Counted from the stretch's first letter, positions 1 to 7,316 are shown. The stretch: DNA of 8,107 bases from Bacteroidales bacterium (GCA_003508755.1 DNTK01000495.1:1-8107); one strand, 5' to 3'. The notes: generated by a model from the sequence alone, not told the origin. Numbers and translations: made by a program.

Positions 1-3000
1 ATGACCCATTCGTAACTGGTATTTATCGTCGTTCAGCCTTGTCGATACAGGGAACCTTGTTGCCCAACCCCCAAACAGAACGACCTGCAGATGTAGGTTA
101 CGATATCTTCCTTTCACAATATACCAGTGATGGCGGCGACGTTTTTGCCAAACGGGTTGCCTGGGGGCCACTGGATGATGTAGTAGATAAAATTGCGGTT
201 GATGATGCCAATAATGTTTACATGGTAGGCACGTATTACGATACCCTGGCCTTTGGTCCGGATACACTTTTTACACCCAACCCCACAGATAAATACATTT
301 TTCTTGCAAAGTTTAAACCAAATGGCGACTTCCGCTGGGCAAAGTCCATCCCCCTAACAACCACCACAGGAAACTTTCTTGACATTGTAATAGATGATTT
401 TAACCAAATATACTTAAGTGGTTTTTTCACTGATAGTCTTACTTTTGATGATACAACTGTTGTTAGCCAAGGTGTTGGTGATGATATAGTCCTGGCCAAG
501 GTAGATACCTCTGGTACTCTACAGTGGATACTTACTGAGGGGAGTAATGATGATGATGACCGTGCGAATGGTTTAACAACGGATCCATCAGGGGCTGTTT
601 ATATTACAGGGTATTTTTCACAAACTGCTGTTTTCTCAGGAACTCCTGTTACTTCTGCTGGAGATTTAGATATTTTTGTGGCAAAATACAACACTTCGGG
701 TTCACTGCTCTGGGTAACCAGAAGTGGTGACATTGGTGCCGACATTGCCTATGGTGCTAAAGTAAGAGAAAACCTATTGCAAACCTCAGGGTATTTCGCA
801 GGAACAGTGATATTTGGAAATGATACATTAAAAAGTGTAAGCACAGGAGATCAAAATACAGGTTTTTTCGTATATGATACCGATGGAAATCCCATCACAG
901 CGAATGATATTAAAACCAATGATGTTGTGGCTGATGATCGCGGCGAATACATTGAATATGATTTGGCTGGGAATACATATGTCGGTGGATATTTTGAGGC
1001 CGATTCCCTTTTTATTGGAAATGACACCTTAATACGCACCGCATCAACACATGATGCTTTCCTGGCAAAATATCAAAATCCCTTTTCGGCAACATTCTCA
1101 AGGAGCACAAACATTAGTTGTAATGGCGGAAACAATGGTGAACTGCTGGTCACCACTTACTTCGGAACATTTCCCTACACTTACGAATGGAGCCCAAATG
1201 TTATTGTTTATGATGATTCATCTGCAACAGAGCTACCCGCGGGTGATTATTGGGTTAAGGTGACCGATGCCACTGGTGATACTGTGCGCATCAGCACCAC
1301 ACTGACCGAACCCGCTCCAATAAGTATTACAATTGATTCCACTAATATTACCTGTTCCGATAGTTCAAACGGAACCATCACGCCTTCGGCAACTGGTGGA
1401 ACCGGTACTTTGGATTTTAGCTGGAATGGTGGTAATTCTATCCCAGGTCAACAAAATCAGTCTGATTTACAGCCGGATTTATATACACTTACAGTAACCG
1501 ACGAAAATAGTTGTGCAGTAATAAGGGAAGTTACCCTTACAGCCCCATCGCCGATTGTTTTTTCAGGTTCTCTGGTAGTAAACGAATCAGCAATTGGAGC
1601 AGAAGACGGAAGTATTGATCTGAATGTCTCCGGAGGCACTCCCGGCTATACCTATTCCTGGGAAGATATTTCCGGAACAATGCCCGGAAGAGTAAACGAC
1701 ACACTAAACAATCTTGCACAAGGCAATTATACTGCCCGGGTGGTGGATAACAATCTTTGCCAGCAGGATACAGTGATCTATGTGCCCGGAGAATTATTAT
1801 CAGTAGATTTGATAAATCTTTCGGATGTTTCCTGTTATGGCAACAATGATGGTATTGCAGTTGCTCGCATTGTTTCTGGTGATCAGGGAGAACCTTATAC
1901 TTTTACATTCAGGAATAGCTTGGGTACCACCATTATACCTGTGAATGACACTGTTGTTGAGAACTTAAGTACTGATTGGTATTATGTAACTGTAAATGAG
2001 ACTGGAGGCGAACTGCGATCTGCCATTGACAGTGTGTTTATTTCACAGCCCGATACCCTTCAAATCATTCTTAGTGCCGATACCATTGATTGTTTTGGAG
2101 ATAATAACGGATCTGTTACACTATTGCGCACTGGTGGAACGGGACCATTCGATTTTGATTGGTCAAATGGGGCTACAACACAATCAATTACTTCTGTAGC
2201 TGCCGGATGGTATGAAGTGACAGTTACAGACGCAAATGGTTGTACTGCAACAGATTCAGCCGAAGTGCTGCAAAACGCTGAGGTTGTTGTAAATATTGGT
2301 GTTGCAAAATTAATCTCCTGCAATGGCGATTCTGATGGAACCCTACAGGCAAGTGTTTCAGGTGGAACAGGCACAGCCTATACTTACGCCTGGGATGACC
2401 CGGGCTCTCAATCAGAATTCAGGGCCATTAATTTAAGGGCCGGAACATACAGTGTTCTTGTTACCGATAGCTTGGGTTGCCAGGGAAATGATACTTATAT
2501 TTTTACAGAACCTGATGTGCTGACCGCGAGCCATGTTGACTCGAGTAATATTACCTGCCGGGGTAATTCAGACGGGCGCATTGCAGTTTCAATGTCAGGT
2601 GGCACGCAACCGTATCAATATGATTGGTCACCCTTCATTTTACCTGATACAAATGTTGTTGAAGATCTAGGTCCTGCTACCTACCCACTTACAGTGACAG
2701 ATTCTAATGGTTGCACCTACAACGAACTAACAGTAACTATTGAACAACCTGCTCTGGCGCTTAGTATTGTTGAAGACGGAGCAGTACACATAGACAACGC
2801 TTGTTTTGGAGATGCTGAAGGCAGTCTTACGGTTATTGCCGCAGGAGGATGGGAAAATAGATACGACTACTCTATCGATGCAATTAATTGGCAAAGTTCT
2901 CCAACATTTACAGCTCTTGCTGCTCAAGTATACACCGTATCTGTGCGTGACTCAAATAGTTGTATCGAAAGTGTTGGCATTGATATTACTGAAGCTCCTG

Positions 3001-3485
3001 AGATTCAAATCACGGGTGAATCGGTTGTTGACAATACAATCATTGTTCAGGCCAGCGGGGGAACAGGAACACTTTACTTTTACCTGGATGGTTCCGGTAC
3101 TCCTGTGGAAGATCTAGGACAGTTTACAGGATTAGAAGATGGCACTTACTTCGTGGAAATTACGGATGATAATAATTGCGGTCCAGTTCGTTCGAATGAT
3201 TTAACTGTAAATACCACCCACATCAATGAGGCAATAAATGCCGTCACAAGTATATATCCTAATCCATCCAACGGACTATTTAATTTAGTATTTGAATTGC
3301 CTGATAATGGTGAATTCATTGTTGAGGTGTTTAGCCTAAATGGTGCAAAAGTCTATCAAGAGTTTTTCTTTGCTAAAGCCAAAGAAAACAAGCTGGTTAC
3401 TATTGATTTAAGCAGCTTTGAAAAGGGAATATATCTTGTAAAAATTAATGGACTGGCACTTAATACCAAACTAATAGTAGAGTAG
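1..3485 (+). CDS. Large T9SS-secreted surface protein with beta-propeller-like and SprB repeats (5' truncated)
   Basis: The reading frame is open from base 3 to the TAG at 3483-3485 and has no start in the window. The TTG at 39 lies inside a propeller-like unit (FVTGIY at 9-26 precedes it), so the gene begins upstream; about 1160 residues are visible. In order these are beta-propeller-like units (to about 1080), nine SprB-type units (about 1089-3218) and a type A sorting domain (about 3228-3485). In known families, the sorting domain sends a protein through the outer membrane by the type IX secretion system. SprB repeats occur in gliding adhesins and other giant surface proteins. I infer a secreted or cell-surface protein, possibly adhesive; no catalytic domain is visible, and the partner or ligand is unknown. 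An intrinsic terminator follows 25 bp after the stop. It is not SprB itself, because the repeat is common in unrelated Bacteroidota exoproteins. Confidence 0.9.
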   Translation, partial: DPFVTGIYRRSALSIQGTLLPNPQTERPADVGYDIFLSQYTSDGGDVFAKRVAWGPLDDVVDKIAVDDANNVYMVGTYYDTLAFGPDTLFTPNPTDKYIFLAKFKPNGDFRWAKSIPLTTTTGNFLDIVIDDFNQIYLSGFFTDSLTFDDTTVVSQGVGDDIVLAKVDTSGTLQWILTEGSNDDDDRANGLTTDPSGAVYITGYFSQTAVFSGTPVTSAGDLDIFVAKYNTSGSLLWVTRSGDIGADIAYGAKVRENLLQTSGYFAGTVIFGNDTLKSVSTGDQNTGFFVYDTDGNPITANDIKTNDVVADDRGEYIEYDLAGNTYVGGYFEADSLFIGNDTLIRTASTHDAFLAKYQNPFSATFSRSTNISCNGGNNGELLVTTYFGTFPYTYEWSPNVIVYDDSSATELPAGDYWVKVTDATGDTVRISTTLTEPAPISITIDSTNITCSDSSNGTITPSATGGTGTLDFSWNGGNSIPGQQNQSDLQPDLYTLTVTDENSCAVIREVTLTAPSPIVFSGSLVVNESAIGAEDGSIDLNVSGGTPGYTYSWEDISGTMPGRVNDTLNNLAQGNYTARVVDNNLCQQDTVIYVPGELLSVDLINLSDVSCYGNNDGIAVARIVSGDQGEPYTFTFRNSLGTTIIPVNDTVVENLSTDWYYVTVNETGGELRSAIDSVFISQPDTLQIILSADTIDCFGDNNGSVTLLRTGGTGPFDFDWSNGATTQSITSVAAGWYEVTVTDANGCTATDSAEVLQNAEVVVNIGVAKLISCNGDSDGTLQASVSGGTGTAYTYAWDDPGSQSEFRAINLRAGTYSVLVTDSLGCQGNDTYIFTEPDVLTASHVDSSNITCRGNSDGRIAVSMSGGTQPYQYDWSPFILPDTNVVEDLGPATYPLTVTDSNGCTYNELTVTIEQPALALSIVEDGAVHIDNACFGDAEGSLTVIAAGGWENRYDYSIDAINWQSSPTFTALAAQVYTVSVRDSNSCIESVGIDITEAPEIQITGESVVDNTIIVQASGGTGTLYFYLDGSGTPVEDLGQFTGLEDGTYFVEITDDNNCGPVRSNDLTVNTTHINEAINAVTSIYPNPSNGLFNLVFELPDNGEFIVEVFSLNGAKVYQEFFFAKAKENKLVTIDLSSFEKGIYLVKINGLALNTKLIVE
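3..1080 (+). repeat. Beta-propeller-like repeats (SBBP-like), about six units
   Basis: Six protein-level units of about 60 residues follow one pattern: V-Y-x-x-G-x-F/Y near the start, a short strand ending in x-F-G, then D-I-F-L-A-K-Y and x-x-G-x-x-x-W. Units begin near base 9 (cut by the window edge), 213, 405, 594, 774 and 972. Examples are QIYLSGFF with DIVLAKV, and AVYITGYF with DIFVAKY. The fifth unit is degenerate (FFVYDTDGN in place of the AKY strand), and the last lacks the final W strand before the SprB region begins. This resembles the SBBP (beta-propeller) repeats of secreted bacterial proteins; the fold is inferred. The number of blades in the whole protein is unknown because the N-terminus is missing. 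Confidence 0.7.
1089..3218 (+). repeat. Nine tandem SprB-type repeats
   Basis: Nine protein-level units of about 70-88 residues follow the SprB pattern: C-x-G-x-x-D-G near the start, a G-G-T-x-x-Y-x-Y-x-W centre, then L-x-A-G-x-Y-x-V-x-V-T-D-x-N-G-C and a short E-P linker. Approximate unit starts are 1089, 1335, 1563, 1803, 2070, 2292, 2529, 2766 and 3009. Units 5, 6 and 7 are closest to the consensus. Unit 4 is long and divergent, and unit 9 is short and lacks the leading Cys-Gly-Asn segment. The units have drifted well apart at the nucleotide level, so this is an old array rather than a recent expansion. Such arrays probably form a stalk of Ig-like beta-sandwich domains; this is inferred from the family. 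Confidence 0.85.
3228..3485 (+). other. T9SS type A C-terminal sorting domain
   Basis: The last 85 or so residues carry the hallmarks of the type A sorting domain: IYPNPSNG at the start (3250-3273), then a strand ending VEVFSLNGAKVYQ, then IDLSSFEKGIYLVKI, and the closing TKLIVE. In proteins of this type the domain is recognised by the type IX secretion machinery and is normally cleaved on export. The terminal residue is Glu, where many members end in a basic residue; the core motifs are otherwise complete. Confidence 0.92.
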
Positions 3486-3509
3486 AAAAAATAATCCATG
3501 TTAAAAAAT

Positions 3510-3542
3510 AGGTTGCCCCGCTCATCGGCAACCTTTTTTTTT
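3510..3542 (+). terminator. Intrinsic terminator after the surface-protein gene
   Basis: A perfect 8-bp stem, AGGTTGCC (3510-3517) with GGCAACCT (3527-3534), encloses a 9-nt loop and runs into nine consecutive T residues (3534-3542). It lies 25 bp after the stop at 3485. The A-run just before the stem (3503-3508) could let it work in both directions, but no gene converges on it. Confidence 0.88.
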
Positions 3543-3556
3543 GAAGATTTTTAAAT

Positions 3557-3587
3557 TTTCGGTTTAGTAGGGTATTTTATATGTTTG
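3557..3587 (+). promoter_or_regulatory. Candidate Bacteroidota-type promoter of purD
   Basis: TATGTTTG at 3580-3587 matches the Bacteroidota -7 element TAnnTTTG exactly. About 19 bp upstream, TTTC at 3557-3560 matches three of four bases of the -33 TTTG element. Transcription would then begin near 3593-3595, leaving a short leader before the ATG at 3609. The element overlaps the TTG at 3585, which argues against that codon being the start. Confidence 0.55.
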
Positions 3588-3608
3588 CAAAAAATAAAAT
3601 TACCATCA

Positions 3609-4892
3609 ATGAACATCTTATTACTTGGATCGGGCGGTCGTGAACATGCCCTTGCCTGGAAAATGGCGCAGAGTCCTAAATTATCAAAACTCTTTATTGC
3701 CCCAGGAAATGCGGGAACAGCTGAAATCGGGGAGAACATTCCCATTAAAGCTGATGATTTTGAATCGATAGGTAATTTTGCAATCAAAAATGAGGTGAAT
3801 CTCCTTGTTGTAGGACCGGAAGATCCGCTGGTAAAAGGGGTGAGTAACTATTTTTCCGGAAACCCTGAATTAAAGCACATACCGGTAATTGGTCCCTCAC
3901 AAGAGGGGGCTGAACTTGAAGGAAGTAAAGAGTTCGCAAAAGAATTTATGAAACGCCATGCAATTCCAACAGCAGGTTACTTATCTGTTACCAAAAACAA
4001 CCTTAGCGAAGGATTATCATTTCTGGATGAATTAGAGGCTCCATATGTATTAAAAGCGGATGGACTTGCAGCTGGTAAGGGAGTTTTAATATTGCCAAAT
4101 CTCGATGATGCCAAGCGTGAATTGCAGGAAATGCTCGAAGGTAAATTTGGAGCCGCCAGTGAAAAGGTTGTAATCGAAGAGTTTCTGAGAGGTATCGAAA
4201 TGTCGGCCTTCGTAATTACCGATGGAGAAAGTTATAAAATTCTTCCTGAAGCAAAAGACTATAAGCGAATTGGCGAAGGTGATACCGGATTAAATACAGG
4301 AGGCATGGGATGTGTTTCTCCTGTGCCCTTTGCTGGCGACGATTTCTTGAAAAAGGTAGAAGACCAGGTGATTCGACCTACCGTTGAAGGATTAAAGAAA
4401 GATGAGATCAATTACAATGGATTTATCTTCTTTGGCCTGATGAATGTACACGGAGAACCTAAAGTGATTGAATACAACGTTCGAATGGGAGATCCTGAAG
4501 CTGAGGTAATTATGCCTCGGTTAAAGGCCGATATGGTCGAAGTTTTTGAAGCTGTTTCGAGAAAACAATTAAGCACTGTGAATCTTGAAATACTTCCTGA
4601 TACCTGCGTCACAGTTATGCTGGTTTCTGGCGGTTATCCGGGCAGTTATGCAAAGGGTAAAAAAATAACTCATTTAAAGGATACAGCTGAAAGCATTATA
4701 TTTCATGCCGGAACCAAAACTGAAAACAACATTGTTTACACAAATGGAGGCAGGGTTATCTCAATAAGCAGCCTGGGTGCTACTATGAGCGAAGCCCTAA
4801 AAAAATCATACAAAAACGCCGAAATAATCGACTTTGAAGGTAAAAACTACAGGCGGGATATTGGTTTCGATCTGCAGGTATACCTCAAATAA
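3609..4892 (+). CDS. purD: Phosphoribosylamine-glycine ligase (GAR synthetase)
   Basis: PurD catalyses the second step of de novo purine synthesis in the cytoplasm: 5-phosphoribosylamine + glycine + ATP gives glycinamide ribonucleotide + ADP + phosphate. The 427-residue product has the family's usual length and domain order. The N-terminal domain has GSGGREHA (7-14) and GPEDPL (69-74). The ATP-grasp domain has KADGLAAGKG (149-158), EEFLRGIE (190-197), LNTGGMG (228-234) and the metal/ATP region EYNVRMGDPEAE (288-299). The C-terminal domain has SGGYPG (340-345) and RRDIGF (415-420). The frame extends eight codons upstream to a TTG at 3585, but the ATG at 3609 gives the family's typical start (MNILLLGSGG), and the upstream TTG lies within the candidate -7 element. 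No Shine-Dalgarno sequence is visible, only an A-rich leader, which is common in this phylum. No other purine gene is in the window. Confidence 0.97.
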   Translation: MNILLLGSGGREHALAWKMAQSPKLSKLFIAPGNAGTAEIGENIPIKADDFESIGNFAIKNEVNLLVVGPEDPLVKGVSNYFSGNPELKHIPVIGPSQEGAELEGSKEFAKEFMKRHAIPTAGYLSVTKNNLSEGLSFLDELEAPYVLKADGLAAGKGVLILPNLDDAKRELQEMLEGKFGAASEKVVIEEFLRGIEMSAFVITDGESYKILPEAKDYKRIGEGDTGLNTGGMGCVSPVPFAGDDFLKKVEDQVIRPTVEGLKKDEINYNGFIFFGLMNVHGEPKVIEYNVRMGDPEAEVIMPRLKADMVEVFEAVSRKQLSTVNLEILPDTCVTVMLVSGGYPGSYAKGKKITHLKDTAESIIFHAGTKTENNIVYTNGGRVISISSLGATMSEALKKSYKNAEIIDFEGKNYRRDIGFDLQVYLK

Positions 4893-4909
4893 AAACATTT
4901 TTTATACGC

Positions 4910-4969
4910 TTGCTAATTTTCCAGAAGGTTTATCATAATTTCCTTTGCAGGAAGTACTTAAATTAGCAA
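4910..4969. promoter_or_regulatory. 10-bp inverted repeat bracketing a weak promoter candidate before nadB
   Basis: TTGCTAATTT (4910-4919) and AAATTAGCAA (4960-4969) are perfect reverse complements, 40 nt apart, in the 101-bp gap between purD and nadB. Between and partly overlapping them, TTTT (4917-4920) and TTCCTTTG (4940-4947), 19 bp apart, each differ by one base from the Bacteroidota -33 (TTTG) and -7 (TAnnTTTG) elements. A smaller hairpin, TTCC/GGAA (4940-4953), lies inside. The repeat could be an operator pair or part of a folded leader; there is no T-run behind it, so it is not an intrinsic terminator. The function is unproven. Confidence 0.35.
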
Positions 4970-4993
4970 CTATTCTTATTCTAAGCAACAGGG

Positions 4994-6571
4994 ATGCGCA
5001 GGTATTACGATTTTTTAGTTATCGGTTCCGGTCTGGCCGGATTAAGCTTTGCTCTTAAGGTAGCGAAAAATGGAAAAGTTGCGGTTGTCAGTAAAACCAA
5101 ACTCGCCGAAACTAACACTTCTTATGCTCAAGGCGGAATAGCCGCAGTTACTTATGCCCCTGATAAAGTTGAAAAACATGTTCAGGATACACTCATTGCC
5201 GGAGCAGGACTATGCGATGAAAAAATCGTTCGTATGGTTGCTAAAGAGGGCCCTGGGCAAATCGAGGAACTAATTAATTGGGGTACAGAGTTTGATCGTG
5301 AGGAAGACGGTCGATTTGACCTTGCTAAAGAAGGTGGACACAGTGAGCACCGCATTCTGCATCACAAAGATAGCACAGGTGCCGAAATACAAAGAGCCCT
5401 TTTTGAACAAGTGCAAAAGCATGCTGATATTGATGTTTTTGAAAATTATTTTGCAGTAGATATTATTACCCAACACCATACCGGTAGGCTTGTTAAACGG
5501 CGCCATGACGATATTGAATGTTATGGTGCTTATTGCTTAGACATAGCCTCTGGCAGGGTGGAGACTTTTCATTCAAAGATTACTATGATGGCCACTGGTG
5601 GTACCGGAAATCTTTATTCCTCAACCACCAATCCGAAAATTGCTACCGGAGATGGTATTGCTATGGTTTACCGTGCAAAAGGAACCGTTGAAAATATGGA
5701 GTTTGTTCAATTCCACCCGACTTCACTTTATAATCCTGGCGAAAAACCTGCATTTCTGATCACAGAAGCCATGCGGGGCTTTGGTGGTGTTTTGCGCACA
5801 ACCGATGGCAAGGAGTTTATGCACCACTATGACAACAGAGGCTCCCTGGCACCACGAGACATTGTTGCACGTGCAATCGATAACGAAATGAAAGTAAGGG
5901 GAGATGACTTTGTTTACCTCGACTGCACACACCTTGATGGTGAAAAACTAATTGAGCATTTTCCAACCATCCATGATAAATGTAAAAGCCTTGGAATTGA
6001 TATAACCAAGGATCTTATTCCTGTTGTTCCATCGGCGCACTATTCCTGTGGTGGAATTAAGGTGAATGAACATGCTTGTAGCTGGATAAACAATCTTTAT
6101 GCTGCTGGCGAGACTGCTTCGTCAGGGTTACATGGAGCAAACAGATTAGCATCCAACTCACTAATCGAGGCCATTGTTTTTGCCGACAGGGCTGCAAATC
6201 ACTCAATTAACAAAATTGAAAGTATACAATTTGAAGAAGGTGTGCCTGAGTGGGATGATAAAGGTGTTACACATCCCGAAGAAATGGTGCTTATAACCCA
6301 GAATTACAAAGAGATGCAACAAATATTCAGTGTGTATGTGGGTATTGTTCGGTCTAACCTTCGCCTTAAACGAGCGCTCGATCGCCTGGAAATTATTTAT
6401 AAAGAAACCGAAGAACTTTACAGAAAATCTACTGTTTCGGTAAAGCTCTGTGAACTCCGCAACCTGATTAATGTGGGCTACCTGATTATTAAAATGGCCA
6501 TGAAGCGTGAAGAAAGCCGCGGGCTGCATTACAATGTTGACTATCCGCCTAAAAACAGGCTCAGGAAATAA
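4994..6571 (+). CDS. nadB: L-aspartate oxidase
   Basis: NadB is an FAD enzyme that oxidises L-aspartate to iminoaspartate, which quinolinate synthase (NadA) condenses with dihydroxyacetone phosphate in de novo NAD synthesis. The 525-residue protein fits the family length. It shows the FAD dinucleotide-binding motif GSGLAGL (11-17), TSYAQGGIAA (42-51), GGHSEHRILHH (114-124), ATGGTGNLY (200-208), EFVQFHPTSLY (236-246), the active-site loop PRDIVARAID (287-296), HYSCGGI (349-355) and GLHGANRLASNSL (378-390), and ends in the helical C-terminal domain with ESRGLHYNVDYP (507-518). Arg288, His349 and Arg384 sit where the family's substrate-binding Arg, His and Arg residues lie. The QFHPTSLY and HGANRLASNS contexts favour NadB over the related succinate dehydrogenase and fumarate reductase flavoproteins. 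The start ATG gives the expected short N-terminus (MRRYYDFLVIGSG). nadA and nadC are not in the window. Confidence 0.96.
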   Translation: MRRYYDFLVIGSGLAGLSFALKVAKNGKVAVVSKTKLAETNTSYAQGGIAAVTYAPDKVEKHVQDTLIAGAGLCDEKIVRMVAKEGPGQIEELINWGTEFDREEDGRFDLAKEGGHSEHRILHHKDSTGAEIQRALFEQVQKHADIDVFENYFAVDIITQHHTGRLVKRRHDDIECYGAYCLDIASGRVETFHSKITMMATGGTGNLYSSTTNPKIATGDGIAMVYRAKGTVENMEFVQFHPTSLYNPGEKPAFLITEAMRGFGGVLRTTDGKEFMHHYDNRGSLAPRDIVARAIDNEMKVRGDDFVYLDCTHLDGEKLIEHFPTIHDKCKSLGIDITKDLIPVVPSAHYSCGGIKVNEHACSWINNLYAAGETASSGLHGANRLASNSLIEAIVFADRAANHSINKIESIQFEEGVPEWDDKGVTHPEEMVLITQNYKEMQQIFSVYVGIVRSNLRLKRALDRLEIIYKETEELYRKSTVSVKLCELRNLINVGYLIIKMAMKREESRGLHYNVDYPPKNRLRK

Positions 6572-6778
6572 CCAAGGTAAGAGGCTTAGGTTTTTTTGGC
6601 TCCCAGTTTATACATTGAGAGAAACTATTTGTTCTTCTTCCTTCAAAACCTTCATCGCTTTATCCACTTCTTTTCTGTCGAGCCCTGAAAATTCGGTAAT
6701 TTCTTCGGCTTACAATTATTTTCCAGCAATAGCCGGGTTTTCAGGTACTTTTTTAACGTTCAATATAAATGGTTTTAC
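6561..6778 (-). pseudogene. Decayed small winged-helix DNA-binding protein (MarR-like HTH)
   Basis: The - strand reads AEEITEFSGLDRKEVDKAM followed by KVLKEEEQIVS, encoded by 6709 down to 6620. This looks like the recognition-helix region of short (about 70-residue) winged-helix proteins, annotated as small transcriptional regulators in Bacteroidota and archaea, in which a GLD-KEVDKA helix leads to IVSPKRC-x-W-x-P. Here IVSL is followed in frame by a stop (6608-6610), but a one-base shift at about 6615 continues as CINWEPKKPKP, fitting the expected ending. Before AEEI, two in-frame TAA stops (6710-6712 and 6716-6718) interrupt AGK-stop-L-stop-AEE, where a family member would read AGKPLKAEE. 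A different single frameshift (ENNCKP joined to EITEF) would avoid these stops, so the N-terminal path is uncertain. No clear start codon is visible. If intact it would converge on nadB and overlap its end by 11 bp. Family membership is judged by eye. Confidence 0.55.
6570..6597 (+). terminator. Possible weak intrinsic terminator after nadB
   Basis: AACCAAG (6570-6576) can pair with CTTAGGTT (6585-6592) with one bulged A, around an 8-nt loop, and seven T residues follow (6591-6597). The stem is short and imperfect and begins inside the nadB stop codon. The same bases would encode the C-terminus of the decayed gene on the other strand, so the T-run may simply be a leftover of its lysine codons. 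Confidence 0.35.
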
Positions 6779-6965
6779 ATGTTATTTCGTGCTACACACA
6801 TAATTCGTTCACTTAAAAAGACACCCCTTTTGGGCGTAAACCACCATGTTAAAAACATTTGTCAAAATTGACCTGAAAAAAGGTAACATGAAATAGCAAA
6901 ACACGTATTCAACCACGAAACCTATCCATTCATTTACCTGCAAGGCAGTATTAGATTTTTACAGA
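6779..6965. other. Non-coding stretch with a 7-bp inverted repeat
   Basis: No frame on either strand reads as a convincing protein between the decayed gene and the ATG at 6966. CATGTTA (6845-6851) and TAACATG (6884-6890) form a perfect inverted repeat with a 32-nt spacer, and GTCAA/TTGAC (6861-6872) sits within it. No T-run follows, so this is not an intrinsic terminator. A promoter for the downstream gene is expected here, but I find no good match; TAGATTTT (6952-6959) is one base off TAnnTTTG yet is too close to the start codon. Confidence 0.3.
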
Positions 6966-7316
6966 ATGATGAATATTTACAGAAAATACGTATTTATTGG
7001 ACTATTGATGTTTTTTATAGGAGCTGCATATGCTATTGACGGTAATAGTTCAAATACCGATACGATTCCTTCCTACCCGCAAAAGCAATTGGTTAATCGA
7101 TTTGGCAAGAAGGCAGCTAGTAATATTATGCAAAACAAAATCGAGCCGGGATATTCGCACTCGATGGTAATTCTTGCGAAAGGGAGACCCTATCTTATCG
7201 AAGAACCCTTGGGGAAATATATGGATTTTGAAATTTTCTACTACAACGATTGTGCTGTATTTTTCGAATACGGCATTGTTACCCATATAAAACCCACGGG
7301 GACAAGGCACAACTAG
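6966..7316 (+). CDS. Small exported protein of unknown function
   Basis: I do not recognise this 116-residue protein. Residues 1-23 form a typical Sec signal peptide: basic start (NIYRKY), hydrophobic core (VFIGLLMFFIGAA) and an AYA cleavage site after residue 23. There is no lipobox cysteine, so a soluble periplasmic or secreted protein of about 93 residues is expected. The mature part has a polar linker (24-38), a lysine/arginine-bearing segment (KQLVNRFGKKAASNIM), and a C-terminal half rich in aromatics (GRPYLIEEP, DFEIFYYNDCAVFFEYG) that could form beta strands. It has a single Cys (residue 96) and no repeats. Two adjacent ATGs (6966, 6969) could each be the start; the choice barely changes the signal peptide. 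The signal peptide and the clean stop support a real gene. It stands alone, 394 bp after nadB and about 86 bp before the transporter. Confidence 0.65.
   Translation: MMNIYRKYVFIGLLMFFIGAAYAIDGNSSNTDTIPSYPQKQLVNRFGKKAASNIMQNKIEPGYSHSMVILAKGRPYLIEEPLGKYMDFEIFYYNDCAVFFEYGIVTHIKPTGTRHN

Noticed and set aside
39..41. TTG at 39 as the start of the surface-protein gene
   Set aside because: The frame is open to the window edge, and the residues before it (FVTGIY) belong to a propeller-like unit, so the gene starts upstream.
544..560. Run of GAT codons (NDDDDR) as a microsatellite or calcium-binding loop
   Set aside because: It is only four Asp codons in a propeller loop; it is too short for either claim.
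2060..2374. 104-codon - strand frame inside the SprB array
   Set aside because: It is the antisense of well-supported SprB units, with no independent coding sign.
6507..6803. 98-codon + strand frame across the nadB end and the following gap
   Set aside because: It begins inside nadB in another frame, its sequence looks like no protein, and the opposite strand carries the HTH relic.
6822..6837. ACGCCC-AAAA-GGGGTGT hairpin followed by T residues on the - strand, as a terminator
   Set aside because: The stem needs a bulge and a G-T pair, and no - strand gene ends upstream of it.
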